A stretch of 64,000 bases of DNA, taken from assembly GCF_000613925.1 (NCBI RefSeq), contig NZ_BAJX01000014.1:1-64000 (forward strand), given 5' to 3'. Origin of the DNA: Prevotella histicola JCM 15637 = DNF00424. Lineage in GTDB: Bacteria > Bacteroidota > Bacteroidia > Bacteroidales > Bacteroidaceae. A program made the translations under genes and the position numbers. This document shows positions 45,610 to 55,463 of this stretch, piece after piece (position 1 is the first letter of the stretch; every line of letters begins with the position of its first letter). The notes under the pieces are model-generated. The model was not told the origin of the DNA and did not search any database. It saw nothing but the letters and a program-made list of their open reading frames with translations.

Positions 45610-46014
45610 CTACTTATTCTTCTTATAGTAAGCCACAGCAGCTGCCACATTTTCTTTCACAGCACGTGATGAATAGGTTGCACCAGTAGCACCATCAACC
45701 GTCTGTGCCTTGGCTGCCTTAGCCACTTTCATCCCATTAAACTTTGGTAAGAGTACCTGTTTAACACGATCAAAGAACTTTGGACTCTCACGATTAGGCA
45801 ATGCCTCAACCTTTACTACTTTGTTATTCTTAATGTAAACTTCCAAAGGTGTTGCACCTTTAAAGCCTTTCACATTCGGAGTAAGACTGGTTGTGTTAAC
45901 CACATACGTACCATCAGCTTGCTTATACATTACTTGCCCTTGCTGTATAGCTGCAAAAGCGACACCCGTTGCGAGCAGAACCGTCATGGAAACTGCAAAT
46001 ATTTGTTTCTTCAT
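45610..46014 (-). CDS. Exported FMN-binding domain protein
   Basis: A 134-aa protein from the ATG at 46014, which begins a clear signal peptide (MKKQIFAVSMTVLLATGVAFA); a longer frame starting at 46086 is not needed. The C-terminal part has DGATGATYSSRAVKENVAAAV, the FMN_bind motif in which a Ser/Thr takes covalent FMN in RnfG/NqrC proteins. It lacks their membrane anchor. A TATATTTG (46055-46062) on the minus strand is a likely -7 element. It probably takes part in periplasmic electron transfer. Confidence 0.82.
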   Translation of the reverse strand: MKKQIFAVSMTVLLATGVAFAAIQQGQVMYKQADGTYVVNTTSLTPNVKGFKGATPLEVYIKNNKVVKVEALPNRESPKFFDRVKQVLLPKFNGMKVAKAAKAQTVDGATGATYSSRAVKENVAAAVAYYKKNK

Positions 46015-46251
46015 TATTATTGATTTTATACTTAAAAATACATCTTTAAGACTACAAATATACGGAAAAAGTATAACGTGAAGCATTATTATTTATATTT
46101 TTTAACGGTTGACATAACCTTCAGAGGATTCTTATTGAAGAATCAGAGTTTGGGTGGAAACTGGCGGTTTATAATCAGATACAGCTTAAACATTCCTCTT
46201 CGCAAAAGGTATTAAGCTGAGTATTATGTAAAGGAAAATCACATTCCACTT

Positions 46252-46361
46252 TTGAAAGACGCTCTTTTACGTTGTAAAAGGGCACCTTTTGCATGGTAAA
46301 AGGGCATCTTTTACACTTCAAAAGGGCGTCTTTTACATTGCAAAAGACGCCCTTTCACTTT
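46252..46361. repeat. Five-unit 22-bp palindrome array (copy 2)
   Basis: Five units of exactly 22 bp with cores such as AAAAGGGCACCTTTT and AAAAGACGCCCTTTC. TTACAAAGT lies at 46392-46400, 30 nt after the array. It occupies the divergent 46015-46711 gap, which otherwise holds only a promoter. Confidence 0.85.
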
Positions 46362-46657
46362 CTGAAATATAACCATCTGATTGTCTGATGATTACAAAGT
46401 CACTAAAACAACATATTTGTTGAAAAACTCATTCATAAGACCTTCTTTATTGTAATATTATTTCAACAGTCATATACAATCATCAAATGACAGACAATCC
46501 ATGAGAGAACAAAACATGACGTCCTACCAACTGTCTAACAGAAAGACAATCCCCTCATCACAACCTGCCGTTATCATGCCAAGAAGAAAGCCACAATTCA
46601 GTAATTTATCAACACGAGAAAAATCGGAAAAGAGCGTAAATAAAAGCCAAAGACTTA

Positions 46658-46686
46658 TTGCTTTCAGGATTTTATTTGTACATTTG
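46658..46686 (+). promoter_or_regulatory. Promoter of lplA-lipA
   Basis: TTG (46658-46660) and TACATTTG (46679-46686), 18-bp spacer, 25 bp before the ATG at 46712. It supports that start over an in-frame ATG at 46658. Confidence 0.6.
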
Positions 46687-46711
46687 TGAACATAAACAAT
46701 CGATACCAACT

Positions 46712-47704
46712 ATGAAATATATACTAATTCCAGATGCTGGAAGCATCCGTCAGTTGCCCTTCTACTTTGCAATAGAAGAGTATGTGGCACGACGTTACAA
46801 CGACGATGACTACTTTATGGGGTGGAGAGTGAACCCAACAGTCATGCTAGGGCGCAACCAACTCATTGAGAATGAAGTGAATACTGATTACTGTCATGAG
46901 CAAAACATAGATATCTTCAGGCGCAAGAGCGGCGGTGGATGTATCTATGCAGACACAGGATGTATCCAGTTTTCTTACATTTCCCGCACCTCTAATGCCA
47001 ACGAAGCATTCGTACAATACATGCAACGCATGGCAGATATCCTGCATAGTCTGCACATCAATGCTGAATTATCTGGCAGAAATGATATTATTCTTGATGG
47101 CGCTAAGGTGTCAGGATGTGCCTTTTATCAGCTTACGAATCGCAGTGTATTGCATAATTCTGTCCTCTTCGATACACAGTTAGACCATTTATCACATGCG
47201 CTTACACCCTCAAAGGAGAAGCTGCAAAGCAAAGGAATAGAATCCGTAAGACAACGTGTGACAAACATTGCACAGCACACTCAGATTGACATCATTGCCT
47301 TTATGGATTACGTAAGACAAGAGATGTGTGGTAATGAAACCTTGGAACTCACCGAAGAAGACATGAGAAACATTTCCGAAATAGAGAAGGAATTGGCTTC
47401 ACATGATTTTGTCTACGGCAAAAACCCAAAGTATTCTGTAGTAAGGAAGCACCGTTTTGAGGGTGTCGGCACCATTGAAGCACGCATAGAACTGAAGAAC
47501 AACGTCATCAGTGGTATTGATATGGCAGGTGATTACTTCCTTTTGGGCGACATTGACCATGATCTTCTGAAGCCTCTAAAAGGAAAAGAATTCACAAGAG
47601 AAAGCGTCAGTGAAGTTTTGAAAGACATTGATTTGTCGACAATCATACGTGGATTGCAAGCACGCCAGCTGCTCCGCCTGCTCTTTGGGTGTGAACCTCA
47701 CGTC
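46712..47704 (+). CDS. lplA: Lipoate-protein ligase A domain, in frame with lipA
   Basis: About 331 residues. LplA uses ATP to attach free lipoate to E2 and GcvH proteins. FRRKSGGGCIYADTGCIQFS is the substrate-binding loop (RRxSGGG), and LSGRNDIILDGAKVSGCAFY includes the conserved Lys. The C-terminal accessory domain is around KYSVVRKHRFEGVGTIEARI. The frame runs without a stop into lipoyl synthase. One extra G in the GGG at 47687-47689 would give LLFGV followed by a stop, with lipA starting just after; the fusion may therefore be an artefact. Confidence 0.82.
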
Positions 47705-48531
47705 ATGAAACCCGAATGGTTGAAGATTGATCTGACGTCGAAGAAGTCGACAGGAGAGACTGCTGGTATCCTTGCCAAGCACCATATGAATACCATTTGC
47801 ACCAGCGGACTATGTCCAAACCGTGCAGAATGCTGGATGGCACGTACTGCAACACTGATGATTGGCGGTGATATATGCACCAGGAAGTGCCGTTTCTGCA
47901 ACACATTGAGCGGAAAACCTAGACGACTTGATGAGAAAGAACCACAACGTGTGGCTGAATCCATCAAGGCACTTGCCCTGCGTTATGCCGTTATCACATC
48001 CGTTGACCGTGATGATCTGCCCGATTACGGTGCTGAACATTGGATAAAGACGATTGAAGCCATACGTAAAGAGAACCCAGAAACAAAGATTGAACTGCTC
48101 ATTCCCGACTTTATGGGACGTGCAGAGCTTATTCATAAAGTCATGGAGACACACCCACACGTAGCAGGACACAATATGGAGACCGTCAGAAGACTGACGC
48201 CTACGGTTCGATCCGTAGCAAAATATGACCGTACCTTGATGTTCTCAGAGAGATTACCCGATGTGGTATTACGGCAAAGACGGGCTTCATGTTAGGACTG
48301 GGGGAGACACACGAAGAGATTCTTGAGACAATGGATGACATACTTGCCACTGGTTGCAAACGATTAACACTGGGACAATACTTGCAACCCACAGCACATC
48401 ATTTGCCCGTAATGGCTTATATCACCCCAGAACAGTTTGCTGAATATAAGCGCATAGCGTTAGCAAAGGGATTCAAGCACGTTGTCAGCGGTCCGCTTGT
48501 GCGCTCATCCTATCACGCAGCAGAGTCTTAA
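47705..48531 (+). CDS. lipA: Lipoyl synthase, frameshifted
   Basis: Radical-SAM enzyme that inserts two sulfurs into octanoyl chains. The N-terminal auxiliary cluster motif [12 protein letters not shown] and the radical-SAM motif CTRKCRFC are intact, as is the C-terminal RSSYHA. The frame breaks near 48238. One extra G turns [10 protein letters not shown] into [19 protein letters not shown], which joins to [19 protein letters not shown]. Starting at ATG 47705 the length would be about 275 aa, typical for LipA. It is adjacent to and in frame with lplA. Confidence 0.88.
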
Positions 48532-48545
48532 ACACCAGAAACAAT

Positions 48546-48577
48546 AAAAGGTGCTTCCCAAACAGGAAGCACCTTTT
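48546..48577. terminator. Bidirectional terminator between lipA and the OmpA-family gene
   Basis: AAAAGGTGCTTCC pairs perfectly with GGAAGCACCTTTT over a 6-nt loop. A/T-runs are part of the stem on both sides. Confidence 0.85.
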
Positions 48578-48607
48578 ATATATTTTGTCGACTGTTGAGC
48601 CAGCTGA

Positions 48608-49768
48608 TTACTCAGCAACCTGAACTGTAGCACGACGGTTGAAAGAGATAGGAGACAATGTCTCAACACCACCCTTACCAACAGTAGAAATCTTATTGTT
48701 CTCAACACCCATCTTAACAAGCTCGTTAGCAACAGTAGCAGCACGACGCTCAGAGAGCTTCTGGTTGTAAGCAGCAGTACCAGTAGCACTATCAGCATAA
48801 CCAGTAACGAGGAGATTGTTGTTGTTGTCCTTAGCATACTTAGCAAGAGCCTGTACGTTTACGAGATCCTTCTGAGAAGCGATTGTAGACTTGTTGATGT
48901 TGAAGAATACAGAAACAGGAGTATTAACCAACTGCTTAACAGACTCAGATGGAGTCTCTGCAGGCTTCTGATTAGCCAGTTCTTCACGCAAACGAGCATT
49001 CTCAGCTTCGGAATCACGAAGCTTAGCATTCAATGCATCGAGAGCTGCTTGGTGCTGTGCGTTGATAGCTTCAACATCTGGTGTCTTGCTCCATGTAGCC
49101 TTTCCAAGGTTAAAGTTCAGACCAACCTCAGCGTAGAGGTTATTGTCATGAGACTCCCAGAAGCCTCTATCGTTCTTGCTGTCGAAGCCATCAAGTCCTG
49201 CTTCGTAGCGATTCCAACCAGCCTCAAGGTATACACCAAGGTTCTTGCAGAGCTTCCAAGAAGACTGAATACCTGCGCTCAAGCCTGTTGCATACTTGTC
49301 TTTAGACATTGAACGACCAACACCTGCACCGATAAATGGGATAACATTCCATACACGGTTCTCATTGTAACCACAAAGAAGGTTACTAAGATTGAACATT
49401 ACCTGCTCTTGAGCAATCCAATACTTGTTTCCATTATCGAGACGAGACGCATGATTGTCTGTGTCACCGACACGTTTTCCCCAGATACCCTGTACCTTTG
49501 TACGAAGACCAATACCTGGTGTGAACCACTTACCGATAGCAAATGAAGCACCAGGGTTAGCACGGAAACGCTTCAATGGGCTTGATGCCTCATTGCGACC
49601 ATGCTCCTGATCAGAATACCAAGCATTCCAATCTGCACCAATCTGGATGAACCAATTGCTCCAGAAAGAGTTTGTTGCGACACTATACTTCTCTGTAAGA
49701 GCGTCGTCCTGTGCAAAAGTGGTCATAGAAACACCAGCTAATGCCAATACAACTAATAATTTTTTCAT
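48608..49768 (-). CDS. OmpA family outer-membrane protein
   Basis: A 386-aa protein. Signal peptide (MKKLLVVLALAGVSMTTFAQ), then an N-terminal beta-barrel of about 200 residues with many Trp and Gly. A coiled-coil linker (HQAALDALNAKLRDSEAENARLREEL, about 232-257) leads to the C-terminal peptidoglycan-binding OmpA domain, where VTGYADSATGTAAYNQKLSERRA carries the conserved Asp and Arg that bind diaminopimelate. It anchors the outer membrane to the cell wall. A minus-strand TATCTTTG (49850-49857) is the likely -7 element. Confidence 0.92.
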   Translation of the reverse strand: MKKLLVVLALAGVSMTTFAQDDALTEKYSVATNSFWSNWFIQIGADWNAWYSDQEHGRNEASSPLKRFRANPGASFAIGKWFTPGIGLRTKVQGIWGKRVGDTDNHASRLDNGNKYWIAQEQVMFNLSNLLCGYNENRVWNVIPFIGAGVGRSMSKDKYATGLSAGIQSSWKLCKNLGVYLEAGWNRYEAGLDGFDSKNDRGFWESHDNNLYAEVGLNFNLGKATWSKTPDVEAINAQHQAALDALNAKLRDSEAENARLREELANQKPAETPSESVKQLVNTPVSVFFNINKSTIASQKDLVNVQALAKYAKDNNNNLLVTGYADSATGTAAYNQKLSERRAATVANELVKMGVENNKISTVGKGGVETLSPISFNRRATVQVAE

Positions 49769-49963
49769 AACTTTATTTGTTTAACTAACTCAAATTGTTT
49801 GTATTAAGACACCGTCGTTAACGGCATTTCACCTTATTAAAAACGGTCGCAAAGATAACAATTATATTTTAATGTGGTCTTTTTTTTCAATAAAATACAG
49901 CTTATTTAACGTAGATAACAAAAGAATTATAAATGGTTTAGATAAGCCTTTCACTATCAGTTG

Positions 49964-51831
49964 TCAACTATCAAAGAGATGTTCAATGTCATGTTGTTGC
50001 ATAATGGCAATAATAGGAGTACCAGAAGGCGTATAATTAACATTACTGCACGCAAAAAGTTCATTGACAATACTCTCCATTTCACTATTACTCAGCACTT
50101 GTCCTTGCGGGATTGCCGCATTACGAGCAAGGCTAAGCGCCAACACATGGTCTATCTCTTCCTTCACATGCGTACCACTTTCTATGGCAGCAGCAACCAT
50201 ATCAGTAATAAGTGTTACTGCATTGAGTCCTTCAATACCTGCAGGTACACCATTAACAGCGTAACTTCCTCCCCCAAGGTTGTCGAGTTGGAAGCCCATC
50301 TCCGTCATTTCAGGTAAGATATGATCAAGGATGACAGAGTCTGAGACCGAGAATTGGACCATTTCTGGGAAGAGAACCTTCTGCGAATGTACCTTATGTT
50401 CGGACAACTGACGAAGATATGCCTCATATAATATACGTACGTGCGCGCGATGTTGATTGATAATCATCAGTCCAGACTTGACTGCTGTCATGATATAACT
50501 ACCCTTATATTGATAATGTGTAGGCGATTTGTCCTCTATCATAGCCGTTGCATCAGGCGCAGTTGCTACTGATGAGATAATTGTTTCTCCATTATCAACA
50601 TTACCAATAGGCGTATCCTCCTGTCCAAAGAGGTCTGTCTGAGGTGTTTCTGTGTTGGTATCCAACCCTGCATAAAGGCTTTCCCAGCTTTCAGTATTAG
50701 TTGTTCTTTGTGGCTGAGACGACTGTTTAAAAGGATTATACTGTGGGTTGAAACTTATTTTCGGCGCAGACGTACTCCCATTAGGTTGAAAACAGGGATA
50801 TCAGGCTTCCCTTCTGTATCAAAATCAATGGAAGGAACATCATTAAACTTACCCACAGCCTCCTTCACCGATGCTAGTAGAATCTGCCAAATAGCCTGTT
50901 CATTCTCGAATTTTATCTCTGTTTTCGTTGGATGTATGTTCACATCAATGTTCTCAGCAGGGACTTCAAAATACAGAAAGTACGGAATTTGCTCTCCCTG
51001 AGGTATGAGTCTGTCGAATGCTGTCATGACTGCCTTATGAAAATAGGCATGCTTCATATAGCGTTCGTTGACGAAGAAGTACTGCTGCAGTACCTTCTTA
51101 CGTGCTGACTCGGGCTTCCCTACGAAGCCATGAATACGACATAACGATGTATCAACACCTATTGGGAGCAGATCTTGGTTGAGTCTTTTACCAAAAACCT
51201 CCACTATGCGCTGGCGATAGCTACATGAACGTAGATTAAAAAGCTCTGTTCCATTGCTATGAAGGGTAAAAGATATCTGGGGATAGACTAATACTATACG
51301 TTCAAAAGCAGTGATAATATTATTCAATTCTGTTGTGTTCGACTTCAGAAACTTACGCCGAGCAGGGACATTAAAGAAGAGATTCTCCACCGTGAAGTTA
51401 CTTCCTACAGGACAAGCACACGGTTCCTGCCCAACAAACCGACTACCAGAGATAGTTAGTTGGGTTCCTAAATCCTCTCCTTCCATACGTGTTTTTAAGT
51501 CAATCTGTGCCACCGCAGCGATGGAAGCCAATGCTTCACCACGGAAACCCATCGTGTGAAGAGAGAAAAGATCATCCGCTTTGCGTATCTTTGACGTTGC
51601 ATGACGCTCGAAAGAGAGCCGGGCATCAGTCTCAGACATACCCTTTCCATCGTCAATAACTTGAATAGAGGTACGTCCAGCATCAACGATTATCACATTA
51701 ATGTTGCTTGCTCCGGCATCAATAGCATTCTCAACCAACTCCTTTACGACCGAAGCAGGGCGCTGAATGACCTCTCCTGCAGCAATTTGGTTGGCCACAC
51801 TATCAGGTAAAAGTTGTATAATGTCACTCAT
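49964..51831 (-). CDS. mutL: DNA mismatch repair protein MutL, frameshifted
   Basis: The N-terminal ATPase (GHKL) part has [20 protein letters not shown] and [13 protein letters not shown]. The second frame has the C-terminal dimerisation domain ([26 protein letters not shown]). They are joined if one A is added near 50776, restoring [19 protein letters not shown]; the total is then about 622 aa, normal for the group. I see no DQHAxxER endonuclease motif: the equivalent NQHRAHVRI differs (INQHRAHVR). The gene follows a small membrane protein and an OstA gene. Confidence 0.88.
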
Positions 51832-51834
51832 AAT

Positions 51835-52125
51835 CTACCCTATTAGACTAAAAAACAGTATAATAAACAAAACAATAACACCTGCAGAAAGAGCCAAAGC
51901 AACCCAAAGTGCTGTGTACCTTATACTGCGATGCCTCAAAATACGGGGTCGTAGACTTCCCGCAATACGCTTCTGCATCTGCTCATGATAGCTATCTTGA
52001 GTTGTACTTTCCCCACTCGTCTCCTGTCGGTTACGGCGTTCAAGTTCCTTTAGTAGCTCCTTTCGCTCATCAACATACATGTATTCATGATGAAAACGAC
52101 GTGGGCGTGATGATTGAAAAAACAT
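51835..52125 (-). CDS. Small membrane protein, 96 aa
   Basis: A charged N-terminal part (DERKELLKELERRNRQE, helical) and one C-terminal membrane segment (ALWVALALSAGVIVLFIILFF). It is 3 bp upstream of mutL and 41 bp after the OstA-like gene, all minus strand, so it is very likely co-transcribed. No known family is recognised. Confidence 0.7.
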   Translation of the reverse strand: MFFQSSRPRRFHHEYMYVDERKELLKELERRNRQETSGESTTQDSYHEQMQKRIAGSLRPRILRHRSIRYTALWVALALSAGVIVLFIILFFSLIG

Positions 52126-52166
52126 GATTATTGTGCGTAATTACGATATATTATATGCTAAAATGA

Positions 52167-54005
52167 TCACTCTACGTGTTGACGAGGGGGCAAAGCTACC
52201 TGTGCATTACGAACTGTTGCACTCGTTTTACGTGCTGCCCGCCGGAAGATATCATGCTTATCCTTGGGTCGAACATCATCAAAAAGCTCGAAATGAGGTA
52301 ACGTTAATTTATCAGAAGGTATCTGTGTCATAGGACTTATGACACCATTTGCCTTAGACATCCATATCTTCTTCAGCTTACGTTCTGGCGAAATGAACAT
52401 TCTAAGCGTGTCCGTCTCCGTATAATCATGCCCTATTAGCGTACTATCTTTATCGGTATGATAGAATATAACCTCAACATTTCCCCAAGCATCCACCCTT
52501 CTTAATGCTCCATCAGTGAAGTAAGCGTGCATCATCTTTGATGATATCTGATTATAATGCTTCTTATCTGGAAGCGTTTCTATAGAGAAAGCATTCCCAT
52601 ATACTAATGCATCACGTATCGTTGAGTCATTCAGATAAGCCTTAATGGAGTCACCTACCAGCTGACGATTCCCACTCCAAACGATAGGATAATCATACAT
52701 TGTCATGCAGGAATCCTTTGTATTGAAGACAAGAAAGCCACAAACAGCCTGTATATCCGTACGAAAGGCACGTACATTGTTCACTCCATAGATCTCACGA
52801 TACATCCGTGGAGTATTCATATGAAACCCTTTCATACTGATTGTATCTGCATGTACGAAGAGAGTGTCACCCTTTGAGAACTCTTTAGCTACTGGTCCAG
52901 GGTTTCCACCAAAGGCTATTGCCGCTGAATCAGTATAATGTAGATAGTCACCTTGGAAGGCATGCTTGCTTTTATGGTCTATATAGTAAACATTTCCTTC
53001 GCCAGTTCCTTCGTGTGTGTTACTGTTATAGGTAAGATCACGCCCCGTTATAGTGCGTTGTTTTACATTATCTACAATCTTAACATTACCATGTCCCTCA
53101 CTATGACCAGTCTTTTCATTATAGAAGACATTATCTCCTGTAATGATACGGTGGTTCACTTTATCAACAATCTTCACACTTCCATGTCCTTCTGCATCTC
53201 CTGTTGCACTATTATAGATGATGTTGTCACCTTCAACATCTTGTCGAGGAGAGGTTATAGTAGAACGGCCATTTAGCTCCATGTAGTCTGTTTTGCTGTT
53301 ATAAGTTCCATCATTCGTATGGACAACCTCCCCTTTCGAAGTGCGAATGACCGATTTCCCAACTACATGGACAAGTCCTGTTGCAGTATTACCATGCGCC
53401 TCTGGCGTATTGATACGATACTTTGGCGTACGCATAACAACGTTACCAAAGAAGTTTGCATCGTGAGTATCTGTATTATAATCACCTTGATCAGCCACAA
53501 TAGTATTTCCATTATAAACCAATGTGCCACGTCCACCAAAGTAATTAGCTACCTTAGACGCCATATTATAATCCAGACTGTCACAACGAAGAGACCTTCC
53601 AGGCTCCCGAACTACCACATTTTTCCGCACATGAATCATCTGTGCAAAGCCATCATAGTGCATTCTGCGACAATCAAGGGTCACTCCTCCTGGGCGAGTC
53701 ATGTGTACCAAGCCAAACGCTTTGAACCATTTATCTTTCTCATTGAAGTAAGCACTGTCACAACGTAACGTCATTCCTTTATAACGAAAGCGCACATTGC
53801 CCTTCGCAATCTGTACATCTGGCATCTCCATCTGGTTATGACGCAGGTTATCAGCATGGTCAATATAGAACTTTTCACCCTTGACTGTAACTGGATTCTG
53901 TGCCTTTACAGGTTGACATAACCATAGCCCAAGCAGGCATAGAATCGTAATTATCATGATTCTATGCCCGCAAAGTATATTGAAATATAACCGTTTTAAT
54001 GTCAT
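52167..54005 (-). CDS. OstA-like (LptA/LptD N-terminal-like) periplasmic protein
   Basis: A 612-aa exported protein (signal peptide ending QPVKAQ at about 36). The jellyroll repeats of the OstA/LptA superfamily start at VKGEKFYIDHADNL. FRYKGMTLRCDSAYFNEKDK and LRCDSLDYNMASKVANYFGG recur. Three tandem units of about 31 residues, each with a SEGHGNVKIVD-like core, lie at about 260-350. The protein probably takes part in lipopolysaccharide transport to the outer membrane. It overlaps the SurA-like gene upstream by 4 bp. Confidence 0.85.
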   Translation of the reverse strand: MTLKRLYFNILCGHRIMIITILCLLGLWLCQPVKAQNPVTVKGEKFYIDHADNLRHNQMEMPDVQIAKGNVRFRYKGMTLRCDSAYFNEKDKWFKAFGLVHMTRPGGVTLDCRRMHYDGFAQMIHVRKNVVVREPGRSLRCDSLDYNMASKVANYFGGRGTLVYNGNTIVADQGDYNTDTHDANFFGNVVMRTPKYRINTPEAHGNTATGLVHVVGKSVIRTSKGEVVHTNDGTYNSKTDYMELNGRSTITSPRQDVEGDNIIYNSATGDAEGHGSVKIVDKVNHRIITGDNVFYNEKTGHSEGHGNVKIVDNVKQRTITGRDLTYNSNTHEGTGEGNVYYIDHKSKHAFQGDYLHYTDSAAIAFGGNPGPVAKEFSKGDTLFVHADTISMKGFHMNTPRMYREIYGVNNVRAFRTDIQAVCGFLVFNTKDSCMTMYDYPIVWSGNRQLVGDSIKAYLNDSTIRDALVYGNAFSIETLPDKKHYNQISSKMMHAYFTDGALRRVDAWGNVEVIFYHTDKDSTLIGHDYTETDTLRMFISPERKLKKIWMSKANGVISPMTQIPSDKLTLPHFELFDDVRPKDKHDIFRRAARKTSATVRNAQVALPPRQHVE

Positions 54006-55444
54006 TTAACCCAACCTTCGTATTGGAACTTACAATTCTGATATCTTGGATTGATTCTTACGTAGGTCTCCTTTATCTTCTTTTCCACCCAATTATGAAT
54101 CATTTCCTGTCGGCGATGAGCCACAACTATATCTTTCATTGCCTGGAAATCCTCTGTAATCGTTGCCCTATGTTCTGGAATACGGCTCTTAAGTTTTACG
54201 ATTGCACAAACAACCTTACCCTTTGCATCAACCATTTGGAACGGAGCAGAGACTTCTCCGACCTTCAGACCTTCCACAACACGAGCTACTTCAGAAGGAA
54301 GATCCTTCATTTTGAAGCGTGATGTACGCACATTCTCCGATGAATTAACCATCAAACCATGGTTGTTTTTCGTGTCTTTGTCATCAGAAAGATATGCTGT
54401 AGCATCCTCAAAGGTAAATTTTCCAGCTTTTATATCATTGTTTATAGAGTCAAGTCGCTCTTTAGCTGCATCTATAGAAGCCATTGAGACATGCGGTTTC
54501 AAAAGTATATGACGGACATTTACCTTATCACCTCGCTTATCAACAAGCTGAATGATATGGTATCCGAACTCACTCTCAACTATTTTTGAAACCTTTTTAG
54601 GGTCAGTGAGGTTGAAAGCTGCGGCTGCAAAGGCAGGATCAAGCATACCACGACCCATATATCCAAGCTCTCCTCCCTGTCGAGCAGAGCCTGGATCCTC
54701 AGAATACAAGCGTGCCAACGTAGCGAAAGAGGTCTCACCCTTCGTCACACGATCAGTATAATCACGCAATTGATTCTTGATTCTATTGACTTCTTCAGGC
54801 TCAACCTTTGGTGTTTGTGTCAATATCTCCACCTCAACAGTAGTAGGAATCATAGGGATACTATCCACTGGAAGGTTCTTAAAGTACTCCCTCACTTCTG
54901 CTGGAGACACCTTAATATCACCTACAAGCTTCTCCTGCATACGCTGAACAAGCTGTCTGTTCTTGTAATCATCATGCAGATCCTGACGAATCTGTGCCAA
55001 ACTCTTATGCTGGAAGGCTTCCAGCTTCTCCTTAGAACCGATCTGTGGAAGAGAAATCCAATAGTTTATCTGTTGGTCAATACCTTGTGCTATCTCCGAC
55101 TCAGTCACTTCTATACTATCCAAAGCAGCCTGATGGAGAAAGAGTTTCTGCACTGCTATCTGCTCTGGGATGATGCAATCAGGGTCACCACCCCACTTTG
55201 TTCCTTCAGCTTCACCCTGAAGCTTCATTATCTCTACCTCAGATTTCAATATTGGTTCGTCTCCAACAACCCAGACAACCTCATCTACAACACTACGAGG
55301 ATCTGTCTGTGTCGTCGCATCTGAGCGTACTGAGTCCGACAATTCAACAGGACCACTGGCACGAAAAGCACCAGCATGTAAGCCCATCGTCATAAGAACT
55401 GTCCCTGCAAGCAGGAGTCCTATCTTTCCTTTACTTATCTTCAT
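54002..55444 (-). CDS. SurA-like periplasmic peptidyl-prolyl isomerase
   Basis: A 480-aa exported chaperone. The signal peptide is followed by a SurA-type N-terminal helical domain (VVDEVVWVVGDEPILKSEVE) and two parvulin (PPIC) domains. The first contains GETSFATLARLYSEDPGSARQGGELGYMGRG and FGYHIIQLVDKRGDKVNVRHIL. The second follows with AGKFTFEDATAYLSDDKDTKNNHG. It should assist outer-membrane protein folding. Genes are arranged guaB - PPIase - PPIase - ostA - small - mutL, all on the minus strand; the 4-bp overlap couples it to ostA. Confidence 0.9.
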   Translation of the reverse strand: MKISKGKIGLLLAGTVLMTMGLHAGAFRASGPVELSDSVRSDATTQTDPRSVVDEVVWVVGDEPILKSEVEIMKLQGEAEGTKWGGDPDCIIPEQIAVQKLFLHQAALDSIEVTESEIAQGIDQQINYWISLPQIGSKEKLEAFQHKSLAQIRQDLHDDYKNRQLVQRMQEKLVGDIKVSPAEVREYFKNLPVDSIPMIPTTVEVEILTQTPKVEPEEVNRIKNQLRDYTDRVTKGETSFATLARLYSEDPGSARQGGELGYMGRGMLDPAFAAAAFNLTDPKKVSKIVESEFGYHIIQLVDKRGDKVNVRHILLKPHVSMASIDAAKERLDSINNDIKAGKFTFEDATAYLSDDKDTKNNHGLMVNSSENVRTSRFKMKDLPSEVARVVEGLKVGEVSAPFQMVDAKGKVVCAIVKLKSRIPEHRATITEDFQAMKDIVVAHRRQEMIHNWVEKKIKETYVRINPRYQNCKFQYEGWVK

Positions 55445-55463
55445 CGATTTAGTTAATTATCTT

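Noticed and set aside
46501..46689. 62-codon ORF before lplA
   Set aside because: It overlaps the lplA promoter, and the product is low-complexity with no homology I recognise.
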